The position numbers and the translations under genes were made by a program. The notes under the pieces are model-generated. The model searched no databases. It had not been told where the DNA came from and was given only the letters and a program-made list of their open reading frames with translations. From Sediminicoccus sp. KRV36 (GTDB lineage: Bacteria; Pseudomonadota; Alphaproteobacteria; Acetobacterales; Acetobacteraceae), in contig NZ_CP085081.1 in assembly GCF_023243115.1 (NCBI RefSeq), positions 1,984,001 to 2,048,000 of the forward strand: a DNA stretch of 64,000 nucleotides, in the 5' to 3' direction. Below are positions 8,503-17,309 of the stretch, piece after piece; the stretch's first letter is position 1, and every line of letters begins with the position of its first letter.

Positions 8503-9195
8503 TCAATCCGCGGCCATTCCGGCCAGGGCGCGTTCCAGCACCGCGGGCGCGCGGATCACGAGCGCCCCGCTGCGCCGCTCCAGCACCCCGTCCCGCAGCA
8601 GGCGTGCCACCTCGCGCGAGACTGCCTCGCGCCGCGCGCCGATCCGGCTGGCGATGATCTGCTGCACCGGTGGTGGCGAGATTGCCCGCGCGCCATCGGC
8701 GGCGGGTGGCCCGGCGGCGCGCAGCAATTCGGCATAGAGCCGATGGCGCGCATCGAGCGTGGTCAGCTCCAGCAGCCTCGCATTGCTCTCACGGATGCGC
8801 TGCGTGAGCACCCGCAGGAGGCGCAGGGCCAGCGCCGGCGCCTCGGCCAGCAGCGCCATGAAGACCTGGCCCGGGATCCGGCAGATGCGGGTGCGGTGCA
8901 GCGCCGTCACGGAGGCCGAGCGCGGCGCGCCGTCAATCGCGGCCATTTCGCCGAAGAAATGCCCGGCGGTGATGTCATCCAGGATCAGCTCCCGCCCGCC
9001 CACGGTGCGCACCGCCACTCGCACGCTGCCCGAGAGCACCAGGAAGACATCAACCGACGCATCGTCGAAATCCAGGAGCAATTGCCCTGGCGCCGCGTTG
9101 AGCCATTGCATCCGATGGAGATGGCGCTGCAGCAGCGCCGGCGGCAGATCGGCGAGGAGCGCGATGCGCCGCAGTTCACGCGCGGCGTCGCTCAC
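8503..9195 (-). CDS. Crp/Fnr family transcriptional regulator
   Basis: 230 residues: an N-terminal cyclic-nucleotide-binding-type beta-roll (about 12-125, with SGSVRVAVRTVGGRELIL and GHFFGEMAAIDGAPRSASVTAL), a dimerisation helix near 130-150, and a C-terminal winged helix with QQIIASRIGARREAVSREVARLLRDG. The block FFGEMAAIDGAPRSASV resembles the cAMP phosphate-binding cassette (GE...R(S/T)A), so nucleotide binding is plausible. There is no FNR-type cysteine cluster. It overlaps the upstream binding-protein gene by four bases and is the second gene of a minus-strand pair. A CRP-like palindrome in the promoter region ahead of that pair suggests autoregulation. Confidence 0.9.
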   Translation of the reverse strand: MSDAARELRRIALLADLPPALLQRHLHRMQWLNAAPGQLLLDFDDASVDVFLVLSGSVRVAVRTVGGRELILDDITAGHFFGEMAAIDGAPRSASVTALHRTRICRIPGQVFMALLAEAPALALRLLRVLTQRIRESNARLLELTTLDARHRLYAELLRAAGPPAADGARAISPPPVQQIIASRIGARREAVSREVARLLRDGVLERRSGALVIRAPAVLERALAGMAAD

Positions 9196-10172
9196 TCGAT
9201 CACGTCCTCGGCGCGGCTGAGCAATGGCAGCGGCAGGTCGAGGCCCAGCGTCTCGGCGGTGCGGCGGTTCAGCACCAGCTCGAAGCGGATGGGCTGCTCG
9301 ATGGGCAGGGTGGCCGGCGATGCGCCGCGCAGCAGCCGAAGCAGCATGGGCGCCATCCGCTCCCGGTACAGGCCGACCATGTTGGGACCATAGGCCGCGA
9401 GCCCGCCTTCACGCGCCATGTCGGGCCATTGATACACCGCCGGCAGCCGCAGCGCCGCGACGCGCTCATAGATGATGGCCCGATTGTTGAAGAGCAGCGG
9501 GGTGGCGAGAAGGTTCAGCCCCTCGGCACCGGCGCCATGCAGGGCGGTGATGGCGGGGCCAATCTCCTCCGGCGTCCGCACGAGGCGAAGGTCGAGCGTC
9601 AGGCCGCGCAGGGTGGCGCCTGCCTCCAGCGCGGCCGCGCGCCCGGGCGTCATCAGCAGCGCATCGCCGAGGGCCGCGATGCGGCGGGCGCCGGGCAGCA
9701 GTTCGGCCAGCACCTCCTGCCGCTTTTCATCCAGTTCGGCCGCGAGCAGGCTGACCCCCGTCACATTGCCGCCAGGGCGCGCATAGCTGGCGGCGAAGCC
9801 GGCGCGCACCAGGTCATCCGTCATGGCCAGGATGGGGATGGATGGGGTGGCCTGGCGCGCGGCCTCTATCCCGGCATCGCCGCTGGTGTGGATGGCGTCC
9901 ACGCCCTGCGCCACCAGCGCGCGGGCATGGGCCGCGAATTGCTCACGCCGGAGGCCATGGCCGGCGGGGTCGAGCGTGACCTGGCGCCCATCCTCCAGCC
10001 CCAGCAGCCGCAACCCTTCGCGGAAGCCGATGTGATGCGGCGCCGTCCAGGGCGCGAGGTGCAGCGAGCCGACGCGCCACGGCCGGCCGGCGGGCTGCGC
10101 CAGGGCCGGGCTGGCCGGCACGAGCCATGCCAGCGCCCGCCGGCTGATGGCGCGCTGGGCCGGTGGTCTCAT
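9192..10172 (-). CDS. ABC-type substrate-binding protein (PF04392 family)
   Basis: 326 residues with an N-terminal signal (ISRRALAWLVPASPALAQP). Family landmarks are FREGLRLLGL, the block SIPILAMTDDLVRAGFAASYARPGGNVTGVS, and the C-terminal tail LLSRAEDVIE. Such proteins are periplasmic type-1-fold receptors; here no ABC permease or ATPase gene is adjacent. It is one of five related genes facing each other across 10173-10412, and the only one on the minus arm, coupled to the Crp/Fnr gene. The ligand is unknown. The start at 10172 gives a normal export signal. Confidence 0.85.
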   Translation of the reverse strand: MRPPAQRAISRRALAWLVPASPALAQPAGRPWRVGSLHLAPWTAPHHIGFREGLRLLGLEDGRQVTLDPAGHGLRREQFAAHARALVAQGVDAIHTSGDAGIEAARQATPSIPILAMTDDLVRAGFAASYARPGGNVTGVSLLAAELDEKRQEVLAELLPGARRIAALGDALLMTPGRAAALEAGATLRGLTLDLRLVRTPEEIGPAITALHGAGAEGLNLLATPLLFNNRAIIYERVAALRLPAVYQWPDMAREGGLAAYGPNMVGLYRERMAPMLLRLLRGASPATLPIEQPIRFELVLNRRTAETLGLDLPLPLLSRAEDVIE

Positions 10173-10229
10173 CGGATTTCCCCTTGCATTCGCGGCACGC
10201 CGAGGCTGCCATGATGGCAGGGATCAGTG

Positions 10230-10245
10230 TGTGCGAAAACGCACA
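10230..10245. promoter_or_regulatory. CRP-geometry palindrome in divergent promoter region
   Basis: TGTGCG-AAAA-CGCACA is a perfect inverted repeat. Read as TGTGC-N6-GCACA it has the half-site spacing of E. coli CRP sites (TGTGA-N6-TCACA). It is centred 65 bases upstream of the minus-strand binding-protein start and 175 bases upstream of the plus-strand operon start. The natural candidate to bind it is the Crp/Fnr protein encoded at the end of the minus arm. Confidence 0.6.
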
Positions 10246-10412
10246 TTGAAATCTACCCCGATCCGGCATGCTGCCTGGCAGGTCGGGCCTGCAGGCAAGA
10301 GGAGGGCCGCGCGATGCCATGCGGAATGTCGTTCGTCTTGGGCCTGCAGCCCTGGTCGGGACGGGGCGCGCGCGCCGGCCGCCAACCTCGCCCGCGCTGA
10401 CGAAGTGATCCA

Positions 10413-11402
10413 ATGATCCAGCGCCGCACCCTCGCCGCCGGCCTTGTCATGGCGCACACGGCCCGCGCGCAGACCCGCCGCGCCGCCATTGGCCTCCTCA
10501 TGCCATACCCGGCTGATGACGCGCTGCTGCGCCGCCGCGTGGGCGCCCTGCGTGAGGCGCTGGACCGGCTCGGCTGGTCGAGCGCGCGCGGCACGGTGTT
10601 CGAGGAGCACTGGACCGGCGATGACCCCGCCGCCATTCGCCGCGCGGCCGAGGCGCTGGTGCGTTCTGGCGTGGACATCATCGTCACCACCGGCAGCCGG
10701 GTGGTGCCGGTGGTGCAGCGCGCCACCGCCGCCATTCCCATCATCTTTGTCGGCACATCCGACCCGGTGGGCCAGGGCTTCGTCGCCAGCATGACGCGCC
10801 CGGGCGGCAATACCACGGGCTTCGCCCAGCTGGAGCTGCGCGACGGCACCTCACCCATGGTCGGCAAGCAGGCGGAGCTGCTGCGGGAATTGCTGCCCGG
10901 GCTGCGGCGCCTCGGGCTGATGTTCAATCCGCAAAACCCGGCGGTGACCTTCCATGCGCGCAGCTTCGCCGAGATCAGCGAAAAGCTTGGCGTTGCGGCC
11001 GCCCTGATCCCGGTGGCGGGCCCGGCCGAGATCGAGCAGGCCTGCGCCGCCTTCGCTGGCTTGCCCATGCCGGGCGCCATGGTCCTGCCCTCGGACCTGA
11101 CGCTGCTGGGCCAGCGGGACGCGGTGGTGGCGGCGATGGCGCGGCATCGCCTGCCCGCGATCTACGCCGATGAGAGCTTCGTGCAGATGGGCGGGCTCGC
11201 TTCCTATGCGGCCGACCGGCTGGCGCTGTTCCGCCGCGCGGCCGGCTATGTGGACCGCATCCTGCGCGGCGACCGGGCGGGCGAGCTGCCGGTGCAGATG
11301 CCCACGGCCTACGCGCTGTGGCTGCACCTGGCGACGGCCCGTCAGCTCGGCATCGAGGTGCCGGCGAGCCTGCTGGCGCGGGCGGATGAGGTGATGGAAT
11401 GA
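10413..11402 (+). CDS. ABC-type substrate-binding protein, tandem copy A
   Basis: 329 residues of the PF04392 family. A short signal (MIQRRTLAAGLVMAHTARAQ) is followed by AIGLLMPYPADDALLRRR, then the hinge block AIPIIFVGTSDPVGQGFVASMTRPGGNTTGF and the tail LLARADEVME. First gene of a tightly packed nine-gene operon; its stop overlaps the start of the next gene by four bases. No transporter membrane or ATPase subunit is encoded nearby, so a role as a sensor ligand-receptor for the downstream kinase is as likely as transport. Confidence 0.87.
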   Translation: MIQRRTLAAGLVMAHTARAQTRRAAIGLLMPYPADDALLRRRVGALREALDRLGWSSARGTVFEEHWTGDDPAAIRRAAEALVRSGVDIIVTTGSRVVPVVQRATAAIPIIFVGTSDPVGQGFVASMTRPGGNTTGFAQLELRDGTSPMVGKQAELLRELLPGLRRLGLMFNPQNPAVTFHARSFAEISEKLGVAAALIPVAGPAEIEQACAAFAGLPMPGAMVLPSDLTLLGQRDAVVAAMARHRLPAIYADESFVQMGGLASYAADRLALFRRAAGYVDRILRGDRAGELPVQMPTAYALWLHLATARQLGIEVPASLLARADEVME

Positions 11403-12376
11403 TGTTGCGACGCGCATTGCTGGCGGCGCTGCCGTGCTCCGCCGCCCTGGCCCAGCCCGCCGACCGCATGCGGCGCATCGCCTTCATCGCCGCCAATGCC
11501 GAGAGCGACCCCGATGCGCAGGCCCGCGCCGCCGCGCTGCGGCAGGGCTTGCGCGAGCTTGGCTGGATCGAGGGCCGCAACCTGCACATCACCTATCGCT
11601 GGGGCGGTGGCGACCTGGCCCGGGCCGAGGCGCATGCGCGGGAGCTGGCGGCCCTGGCGCCGCAGCTCATCGTCTCCAACGGCACGCCGCAGCTGGCGGC
11701 ACTGCAACGCCACATGCGGGAGATCCCCATCGTCTTCGTGGTGGTGGTGGACCCGGTGGGGGCCGGCTTCGTCGCCAGCATGGCGCGGCCGGGCGGCAGC
11801 ATCACGGGCTTTGCCACCTATGAGCCCGAACTCGGTGGCAAATGGCTGGACGCGCTGCTGGAATTCGAGCCGGGGCTGCGCCGCGTGGGGGTGGTGACGG
11901 ACCCCGATTTCCGCGGGTTCGGCAGCCTGGTGGAGCGCATCGAGAGCCTGGCGGCGCCGCGCGGCATCGCCGTGCGGCAGCTGCATTTCCGCCGTCCGGA
12001 GGATGACGTGGAGGCAGCCATCGCGCAATTCGCCGAGGGGCCTGAGGCCGGGCTGGTGGTGATTCCCACGGCACTCAATCTGCTCGCCCGCGGGCGCATC
12101 ATCACCGCGGCTGCGGGCGCGCTTCTGCCGGCCATGTATCCCTTCCGCACCTTCGTCGATTCGGGCGGCCTCATGTCCTACGGGTTCGAGCCGCTGGACC
12201 TGTTCCGCCGCAGCGCCAGCTATGTGCACCGGATCCTGAATGGTGAACGGCCGGCGGAACTGCCGGTGCAGCTGCCCACGCGGTTCGAATTCGTGGTCAA
12301 TCTGCAAACGGCGCGGGCATTGGGACGCGAGATGCCGGACATGCTGCTGGCCCGCGCCGATGAGGTGATCGAATGA
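11399..12376 (+). CDS. ABC-type substrate-binding protein, tandem copy B
   Basis: 325 residues, same family and architecture as its neighbours: signal MMLRRALLAALPCSAALAQP, LRQGLRELGWIEGRNLHITYRW near the N-terminus, hinge block EIPIVFVVVVDPVGAGFVASMARPGGSITGF, and tail LLARADEVIE. The REGLRELGW(I/V)EGRNL block is the best-known family signature and is clearest here. It overlaps both neighbours by four bases. Divergence between the copies suggests different ligands. Confidence 0.88.
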   Translation: MMLRRALLAALPCSAALAQPADRMRRIAFIAANAESDPDAQARAAALRQGLRELGWIEGRNLHITYRWGGGDLARAEAHARELAALAPQLIVSNGTPQLAALQRHMREIPIVFVVVVDPVGAGFVASMARPGGSITGFATYEPELGGKWLDALLEFEPGLRRVGVVTDPDFRGFGSLVERIESLAAPRGIAVRQLHFRRPEDDVEAAIAQFAEGPEAGLVVIPTALNLLARGRIITAAAGALLPAMYPFRTFVDSGGLMSYGFEPLDLFRRSASYVHRILNGERPAELPVQLPTRFEFVVNLQTARALGREMPDMLLARADEVIE

Positions 12377-13329
12377 TCGGCCGGCGGGTCCTGTTGGCGC
12401 TGGCGCTCAGCCATCCCGCAGCGGCGCAGAGCCGCCTGGCGCGCTTGGGGCTGCTCTCCTCGGGGCAGATATCCATCGAGCAATTCCGCCAATGGGGGCT
12501 GCCCGAATTGGCGCGGGAGGGCTTCATCGAAGGCCGGACACTCAGCCTCATCGCGCGCTCGTCGGAGGGGGATGCCGCGCGGATTCCTCTGCTCGCCCGG
12601 GAAATCCTGGCCGCACGCCCGGATGTGGTGGTGGCCGTCTCCAACCCGGCGGCGCATGCGATCCGGGCGCTCGACCCGGCGATGCCCATCGTCATGGGCT
12701 TTGCTGGAACCGATCCCGTGGCCGATGGCCTGGCCATCAGCCTGGCGCGGCCCGGCGGCACCGTCACCGGCGTGGTGATGCTGGCCGAGGAGCTGGACGT
12801 GAAGCGGCTGGAGCTGATGCGCACGGCACTGCCCGGCGCGCGGCGCATCGGCTTCCTGGCAGGGGCCACCTTCGTCCCCGCGCGCGTGCCGGCGATCGAG
12901 GCGGCGGCGCGGCGCTTCGGCGTGGAGCTCCTGGCGGTGCGCGCCGGTGGGCCCGAGACCCATGCCGCGGCTTTCGCAGCACTGCGCGATGGCGGGGCGG
13001 AGGCGCTGGTGATCGCCTCCTTCCCGGCGTTTTCGAGCCATGCGGCGGGGCTGGCCGAGCGCGCCCGGGCCGCGGGGCTCCCCACCATCTGCGAATGGCG
13101 CTCGATGGCTGAGGCCGGCTGCATGTTGAGCCACGGCCCCGGCAATGAGGAGCTGCGCCGTCAGGTCGCGCGGCAGGTGGCGCGCGTGCTGCGCGGGCAA
13201 CCGCCCGGCGAGATTCCGATGGTGCAGGCCGAGCGGTTCGAGACGGTGGTGAACCTGCGCATCGCGCGTGAATTGGGTGTGGAGCTGCCGCCGCTGGTGC
13301 TGGCCGCCGCGCAGGAGGTGATTGAATGA
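12373..13329 (+). CDS. ABC-type substrate-binding protein, tandem copy C
   Basis: 318 residues, PF04392 family. Signal MIGRRVLLALALSHPAAAQS, then EFLRQ-like FRQWGLPELAREGFIEGRTLSL, hinge block AMPIVMGFAGTDPVADGLAISLARPGGTVTGVV, KRLELMRTALPGARRIGFL, and a tail LVLAAAQEVIE. It starts within the stop codon region of copy B and overlaps the deleted fourth copy by four bases. Confidence 0.87.
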   Translation: MIGRRVLLALALSHPAAAQSRLARLGLLSSGQISIEQFRQWGLPELAREGFIEGRTLSLIARSSEGDAARIPLLAREILAARPDVVVAVSNPAAHAIRALDPAMPIVMGFAGTDPVADGLAISLARPGGTVTGVVMLAEELDVKRLELMRTALPGARRIGFLAGATFVPARVPAIEAAARRFGVELLAVRAGGPETHAAAFAALRDGGAEALVIASFPAFSSHAAGLAERARAAGLPTICEWRSMAEAGCMLSHGPGNEELRRQVARQVARVLRGQPPGEIPMVQAERFETVVNLRIARELGVELPPLVLAAAQEVIE

Positions 13330-13712
13330 TCGCGCGCCGCATCCTGCTCGCTGCCCCATTACTGGCTGCGCCCGCCGCGCTGGCGCAGCGCGAAGCCTCG
13401 CTCGCGACCTTCCTGCCGGCCCTGCGCGCCGGGCTTGCCGCATTCGGGCTGGTCGAGGGGCGCAATCTCGGCATCGAATATCGCTTTGGCGATGGCGATG
13501 CCCGGCGCGTCCCGTCGCTCGCGGCGGAATTGGCCCGGCTGCCGGTCTCGGTGCTGATCGTGCAGGGGGCGGCGGCGCAGATCGTGGCCGGCCTTGGATT
13601 GCCTGTCCCGCTGGTCGTCGTCATCAGTGGGGACCCGGTGGAGGCAGGGTTGACGGCCAGCCTGGGCCTGCCCCCCAGCCTGCTGGCCCGCGCAGACACA
13701 ATCCTGGATTGA
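13326..13712 (+). pseudogene. Internally deleted substrate-binding protein, tandem copy D
   Basis: 128 residues, against 318-329 for the other copies. The signal (MIARRILLAAPLLAAPAALA), the FGLVEGRNLGIEYRFGDGDA block and the hinge start VVISGDPVEAGLTASLGLP are intact. The reading then jumps in frame to PSLLARADTILD, which is the extreme C-terminus of the family. About 190 central residues, including most of the C-terminal lobe, are missing, so a normal ligand cleft cannot form. The frame is open, and translation coupling to the kinase (start two bases after the stop) may be why the remnant persists. Confidence 0.8.
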
Positions 13713-13714
13713 CC

Positions 13715-15700
13715 ATGCGCCCCAGCTTTTCCCTCACCCAGCGCCTTTCCCTCACCCAGCGCCTGTCCCTCGCCCAACGCCTCGCCCTGGCCTTCATCGG
13801 CCTGGTGGCCGCCGTGCTGGTGGTGAATGGCAGCATCAGCATGTGGTTCGCCTATCAGGAGGCGACCGAGGCGGCTGTGCGCATCGAGCAGGAAAAGGCC
13901 GATGCCGCCGGGGACCGCGTGGTGCAATTCGTCGCCGAGCTGGAACAGCAGATTGGCTGGACCACACGGGCCGACTGGCCGCGCGTGCCTATGGAGCAGC
14001 GGCGCTACGACTTCATTCGCCTGCTGCGCCAGGCCCCGGCCATCACCGAGCTGCTCTACCTTGATGGCGCGGGCCGCGAACGGCTGCGGCTTTCGCGCCT
14101 GGAGCCGGATGTGCTGGATAGCGGCCAGGATCTGAGCGGCGATCCACGCTTCCTGGGCAGCCGCCAGTCCCGCGTCTGGTACGGCCCGGTCACCTTCCGC
14201 CGCGGCTCGGAGCCCTACATGGCGCTGGCCGTGACGCATGCCGGGCGCAACCCGGGTGCGACCATCGCCGAGGTCAATCTCAAGCTGATCTGGGAGGTGG
14301 TAACCGCCATCCGGGTGGGTGGCACCGGCTATGCCTTCGTCACCGATACGGCCGGCCGGCTGATCGCCCATCCCGATATGAGCCTGGTGCTGCGTGAGAC
14401 GGATCTGGCCGCGCTGCCGCAGGTGGCCGCCGCCATTGCCGGGGGCGGCGGTGCGCGCGTGCGCGCGGCGCGGGGCCTCGATGGCCGCTCCGTTCTCTCG
14501 GCCCATGCGGTGATCCCGCGCCTGGGCTGGATCGTCTTCGTCGAGCAGCCGACGGCCGAGGCGCTGGCCCCGGTCTATGCCGCGCTATACCAGACGCTGG
14601 CGTTGCTGGTGCTCGGCGTGGTGCTGGCGCTGGCGGCGGGCGTGGTGCTGGCGCGGCGCCTGACGGGTCCGATCCGCCAGCTGCAGGCCGGTGCCGAACG
14701 CCTCGGCCAGGGTGATCTGGCGCAGCGCATCCCGGTCAGCACGGCGGATGAGATCGGCACCCTCGCGCTGCGCTTCAACGAGATGGCCGGCCGCATCCAG
14801 GAAGCGCAGGAAACGCTGGAGGCCAAGGTGGCGGACCGCACCCGGGAGCTGGCCCGCTCGCTCGATGAGTTGCGCGCCACGCAGGATCGGCTCGTGCAGA
14901 CCGAGAAACTCGCCTCCCTGGGCCAGCTCACGGCGGGCATCGCGCATGAGATCAAGAATCCGCTCAACTTCGTCAACAACTTCGCGGCATTGTCCATCGA
15001 GCTGCTGGATGAGCTGGAGGAAGGCCTCGGCCGGGCGGGACATGCGCTGCCCGAGGCGCTGCGCGCCGATATCGCCGAGCTGTGCGGCATGCTGCGCGAC
15101 AATCTCGCCAAAGTCACCAACCATGGCGGCCGCGCCGATAGCATCGTGCGCAACATGCTCGCCCATTCGCGCAGTGGCGAGGGCGAGCGCCGGGTGGTGG
15201 CGCTGAACGGCCTGGTGGAGGAAGCGCTGAACCTCGCCTGGCATGGTGCCAGGGCCGAGCGGCCGGATTTCAACGTGACCCTTGGCAAGCGCCTGGACCC
15301 CGCGGTCGGTCAGCTGGATCTGCTGCCGCAGGAGTTTACCCGCGTGCTGCTCAACCTCTTTGGCAATGCCTTCCACGCGCTGGGGCGCAAGCAGGGCTTG
15401 GCCGGGCCGGGTTTCCTGCCGCATCTGGATGTTGCCACGCGGGCGCTGACGGATGCCGTGGAGCTGCGCCTGCGGGACAATGGCACGGGCATCCCCGAGG
15501 CCGTGCGCGCGCATATCTTCGAGCCCTTCTTCACCACCAAGCCGCCCGGTGAGGGCACTGGCCTTGGCCTCTCGCTCTCGCACGACATCGTGGTGCAGCA
15601 GCATGGCGGCAGCATCGCGGTGGCGACCGAGGAGGGCGAGTGGACCGAATTCATCCTCACCCTGCCAAGCCGCCGCCCGGCCGAGGCGGTTGGGGCATGA
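13715..15700 (+). CDS. Membrane sensor histidine kinase with periplasmic Cache-like domain
   Basis: 661 residues. A first membrane helix near 25-47 and a second near 290-313 flank a ~240-residue periplasmic region whose end (GYAFVTDTAGRLIAHPDMSLVLRETDLA) is typical of dCache domains. Then HAMP (RRLTGPIRQLQAGAERLGQGDL), a coiled linker, the phosphoacceptor box with His411 (GIAHEIKNPLNFVNNF) and a HATPase domain with DNGTGIP near 587 and GTGLGLSLSHDIV near 615. It should autophosphorylate on His411 and pass phosphate to the receivers encoded next. The N-terminal cytoplasmic tail contains three copies of a SLTQRL-type hexapeptide. The start follows the deleted binding protein by two bases. Confidence 0.92.
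   Translation: MRPSFSLTQRLSLTQRLSLAQRLALAFIGLVAAVLVVNGSISMWFAYQEATEAAVRIEQEKADAAGDRVVQFVAELEQQIGWTTRADWPRVPMEQRRYDFIRLLRQAPAITELLYLDGAGRERLRLSRLEPDVLDSGQDLSGDPRFLGSRQSRVWYGPVTFRRGSEPYMALAVTHAGRNPGATIAEVNLKLIWEVVTAIRVGGTGYAFVTDTAGRLIAHPDMSLVLRETDLAALPQVAAAIAGGGGARVRAARGLDGRSVLSAHAVIPRLGWIVFVEQPTAEALAPVYAALYQTLALLVLGVVLALAAGVVLARRLTGPIRQLQAGAERLGQGDLAQRIPVSTADEIGTLALRFNEMAGRIQEAQETLEAKVADRTRELARSLDELRATQDRLVQTEKLASLGQLTAGIAHEIKNPLNFVNNFAALSIELLDELEEGLGRAGHALPEALRADIAELCGMLRDNLAKVTNHGGRADSIVRNMLAHSRSGEGERRVVALNGLVEEALNLAWHGARAERPDFNVTLGKRLDPAVGQLDLLPQEFTRVLLNLFGNAFHALGRKQGLAGPGFLPHLDVATRALTDAVELRLRDNGTGIPEAVRAHIFEPFFTTKPPGEGTGLGLSLSHDIVVQQHGGSIAVATEEGEWTEFILTLPSRRPAEAVGA
13728..13781 (+). repeat. 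18-base tandem repeat at 5' end of kinase gene
   Basis: Three contiguous 18-base units at 13728, 13746 and 13764. The first two are identical (TTTCCCTCACCCAGCGCC); the third differs at three positions. They encode repeated (F/L)SLTQRL-type segments just before the first membrane helix. Unit length is a multiple of three, so copy-number change would keep the frame. Confidence 0.85.
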
Positions 15701-16095
15701 GCGTCCTGGTGCTGGTGGTGGATGACGAGCCGGACATCGTGCCGCTGTTCCGGCAGCGCTTCCGCCGGGACCTGCGGGCGGGCCGCTTCGCGCTCGAATT
15801 CGCCGGATCCGGCCCGCAGGCCCTGGGGCTGCTCACCGCCGCGCGCGGGCAGGAGATCATCCTGCTGCTCTCGGATGTGAATATGCCGGGGATGAGCGGT
15901 TTTGATCTGCTGGAGCGGGCCCGTGCGCTCCGCCCCGACCTGCCGGTGATCATGATCACGGCTTATGGCGACGCGGCGACGGAGGCACGCGCCCGGGCCA
16001 GCGGGGCCAGCAATATCCTGGCCAAGCCGATTGATTTCGCCGCGCTGCGGGCCGAGCTCGAAGCCTGCCTGGCCGCGCGGGAGGGCCGGGCATGA
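15697..16095 (+). CDS. Single-domain response regulator
   Basis: 132 residues, only a CheY-like receiver: acidic pair Asp9-Asp10, phosphoacceptor Asp60 in LLSDVNMPG, Thr/Ala switch MITAYGD near 87-92 and Lys110 in ILAKPID. No output domain, so it acts through protein contacts, as a phosphate sink, or as a relay. It overlaps the kinase stop by four bases and the next gene's start by four bases. It is closely similar to the receiver of the downstream cyclase (both have DDEPD, then RQ(R/K)FRR(D/E)LR(A/E)GRFA), so the two probably arose by duplication and may compete for the same kinase. Confidence 0.93.
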   Translation: MSVLVLVVDDEPDIVPLFRQRFRRDLRAGRFALEFAGSGPQALGLLTAARGQEIILLLSDVNMPGMSGFDLLERARALRPDLPVIMITAYGDAATEARARASGASNILAKPIDFAALRAELEACLAAREGRA

Positions 16096-17309
16096 ACCGC
16101 ATCCTCGTCGTGGATGATGAGCCCGACCTGGAGGCGCTGCTGCGGCAGAAATTCCGCCGCGAGCTGCGTGAGGGCCGCTTCGCCATGCTCTTTGCCCGCG
16201 ACGGCATGGAGGCGCTGGAAGTGATGGCGCGCAACCCTGATCTCGACCTCGTGCTGGCCGATATCAACATGCCGCGCATGGATGGCCTCACGCTGCTCGG
16301 CGCCTTGCAGGGCATGGCCGATCCGCCGGCCACGGTGATCATTTCCGCCTATGGCGACATGGCCAATATCCGCACCGCGATGAACCGCGGCGCCTTCGAC
16401 TTCCTGACCAAGCCGATCGACTTCGCCGATCTCGATGCGACCGTCGCGAAGACGCTGCGCCACATCGCCGAGCGGCGGGAGAACCAGGCGCGCCGCCTGG
16501 AGGCGGAGCGCGCGCGCGCGGCGCTGGCGCGATACTTCTCGCCCAACCTTGCGGCCCAGCTTGCGGGGCCCGAGCCACGCCTCGACCTGGGCGGGCAGCG
16601 GCGCGAGGTCAGTGCCATCTTCACCGATGTGGCGGGCTTCACGGCCCTGGTGGAAACCCTGGAGCCGGCTGAGCTTGCCGGGCTGCTGAACGGCTATCTC
16701 GGCGGCATGACCGACATCGTCTTCGCCCATGGCGGAACGGTGGCCAAGGTGATGGGCGATGGCCTGCTGCTGCTGTTTGGCGCGCCCGATGCGCAGGCGG
16801 ATCACGCGGCACGCGCCCTGGCCTGCGCCCTCTCGCTCGATGCCTTCGCCGAACGCTTCCGGATGGGCCGGGAGGTGGCGCTGGGCGTCACGCGCATCGG
16901 GCTGCACAGCGGCCCTGCCCTGGTCGGGGATTTCGGCGCGGGGCAGCATTTCGACTACACGGCCTATGGCGACAGCATCAACATCGCAGCCCGGCTGGAG
17001 GCGGCGAACAAGGTGATGGGCACGCGGCTGCTGGTCTCGGCCGCCGCGGCCGCTCAGGTTGCCGGCTTCCAGGGGCGGCCGGTGGGGGACCTGCTGCTGC
17101 GCGGCCGCTCCGAGCCGATTTCCGTGGTCGAGCCGCGGGCCGGCGGAGAGGCGGATGCCCAGGCTTATGGCGCGGCCTTCGCTTTGATCGGCCAGGATGA
17201 TGCGGCAGCCCTGCTGGCGCTGGAGCGGCTGGAGGGGGATCCCCTGGCGCGCTTCCATGCCCGGCGCCTGCGCGCCGGGGCCAGCGGGCGCCTCGTGGAT
17301 CTGCGATGA
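16092..17309 (+). CDS. Response regulator with class III adenylate/guanylate cyclase domain
   Basis: 405 residues. Receiver at 1-120 (Asp8-Asp9, phosphoacceptor Asp57 in LADINMPRMDG, Lys107), a charged helical linker (RHIAERRENQARRLEAERARAALARYFSP), then a class III cyclase domain from about 172. Metal-binding Asp179 (IFTDVAGFT) and Asp223 (MGDG), Lys219, and the transition-state pair Asn297 and Arg301 (YGDSINIAARLE) are all present, so it should be active. The Lys with the Asp/Thr-containing DYTAYGD block favours ATP as substrate. Kinase-driven phosphorylation would then set cAMP levels. It overlaps the downstream transporter gene, which encodes a cyclic-nucleotide-binding domain. Confidence 0.92.
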   Translation: MNRILVVDDEPDLEALLRQKFRRELREGRFAMLFARDGMEALEVMARNPDLDLVLADINMPRMDGLTLLGALQGMADPPATVIISAYGDMANIRTAMNRGAFDFLTKPIDFADLDATVAKTLRHIAERRENQARRLEAERARAALARYFSPNLAAQLAGPEPRLDLGGQRREVSAIFTDVAGFTALVETLEPAELAGLLNGYLGGMTDIVFAHGGTVAKVMGDGLLLLFGAPDAQADHAARALACALSLDAFAERFRMGREVALGVTRIGLHSGPALVGDFGAGQHFDYTAYGDSINIAARLEAANKVMGTRLLVSAAAAAQVAGFQGRPVGDLLLRGRSEPISVVEPRAGGEADAQAYGAAFALIGQDDAAALLALERLEGDPLARFHARRLRAGASGRLVDLR

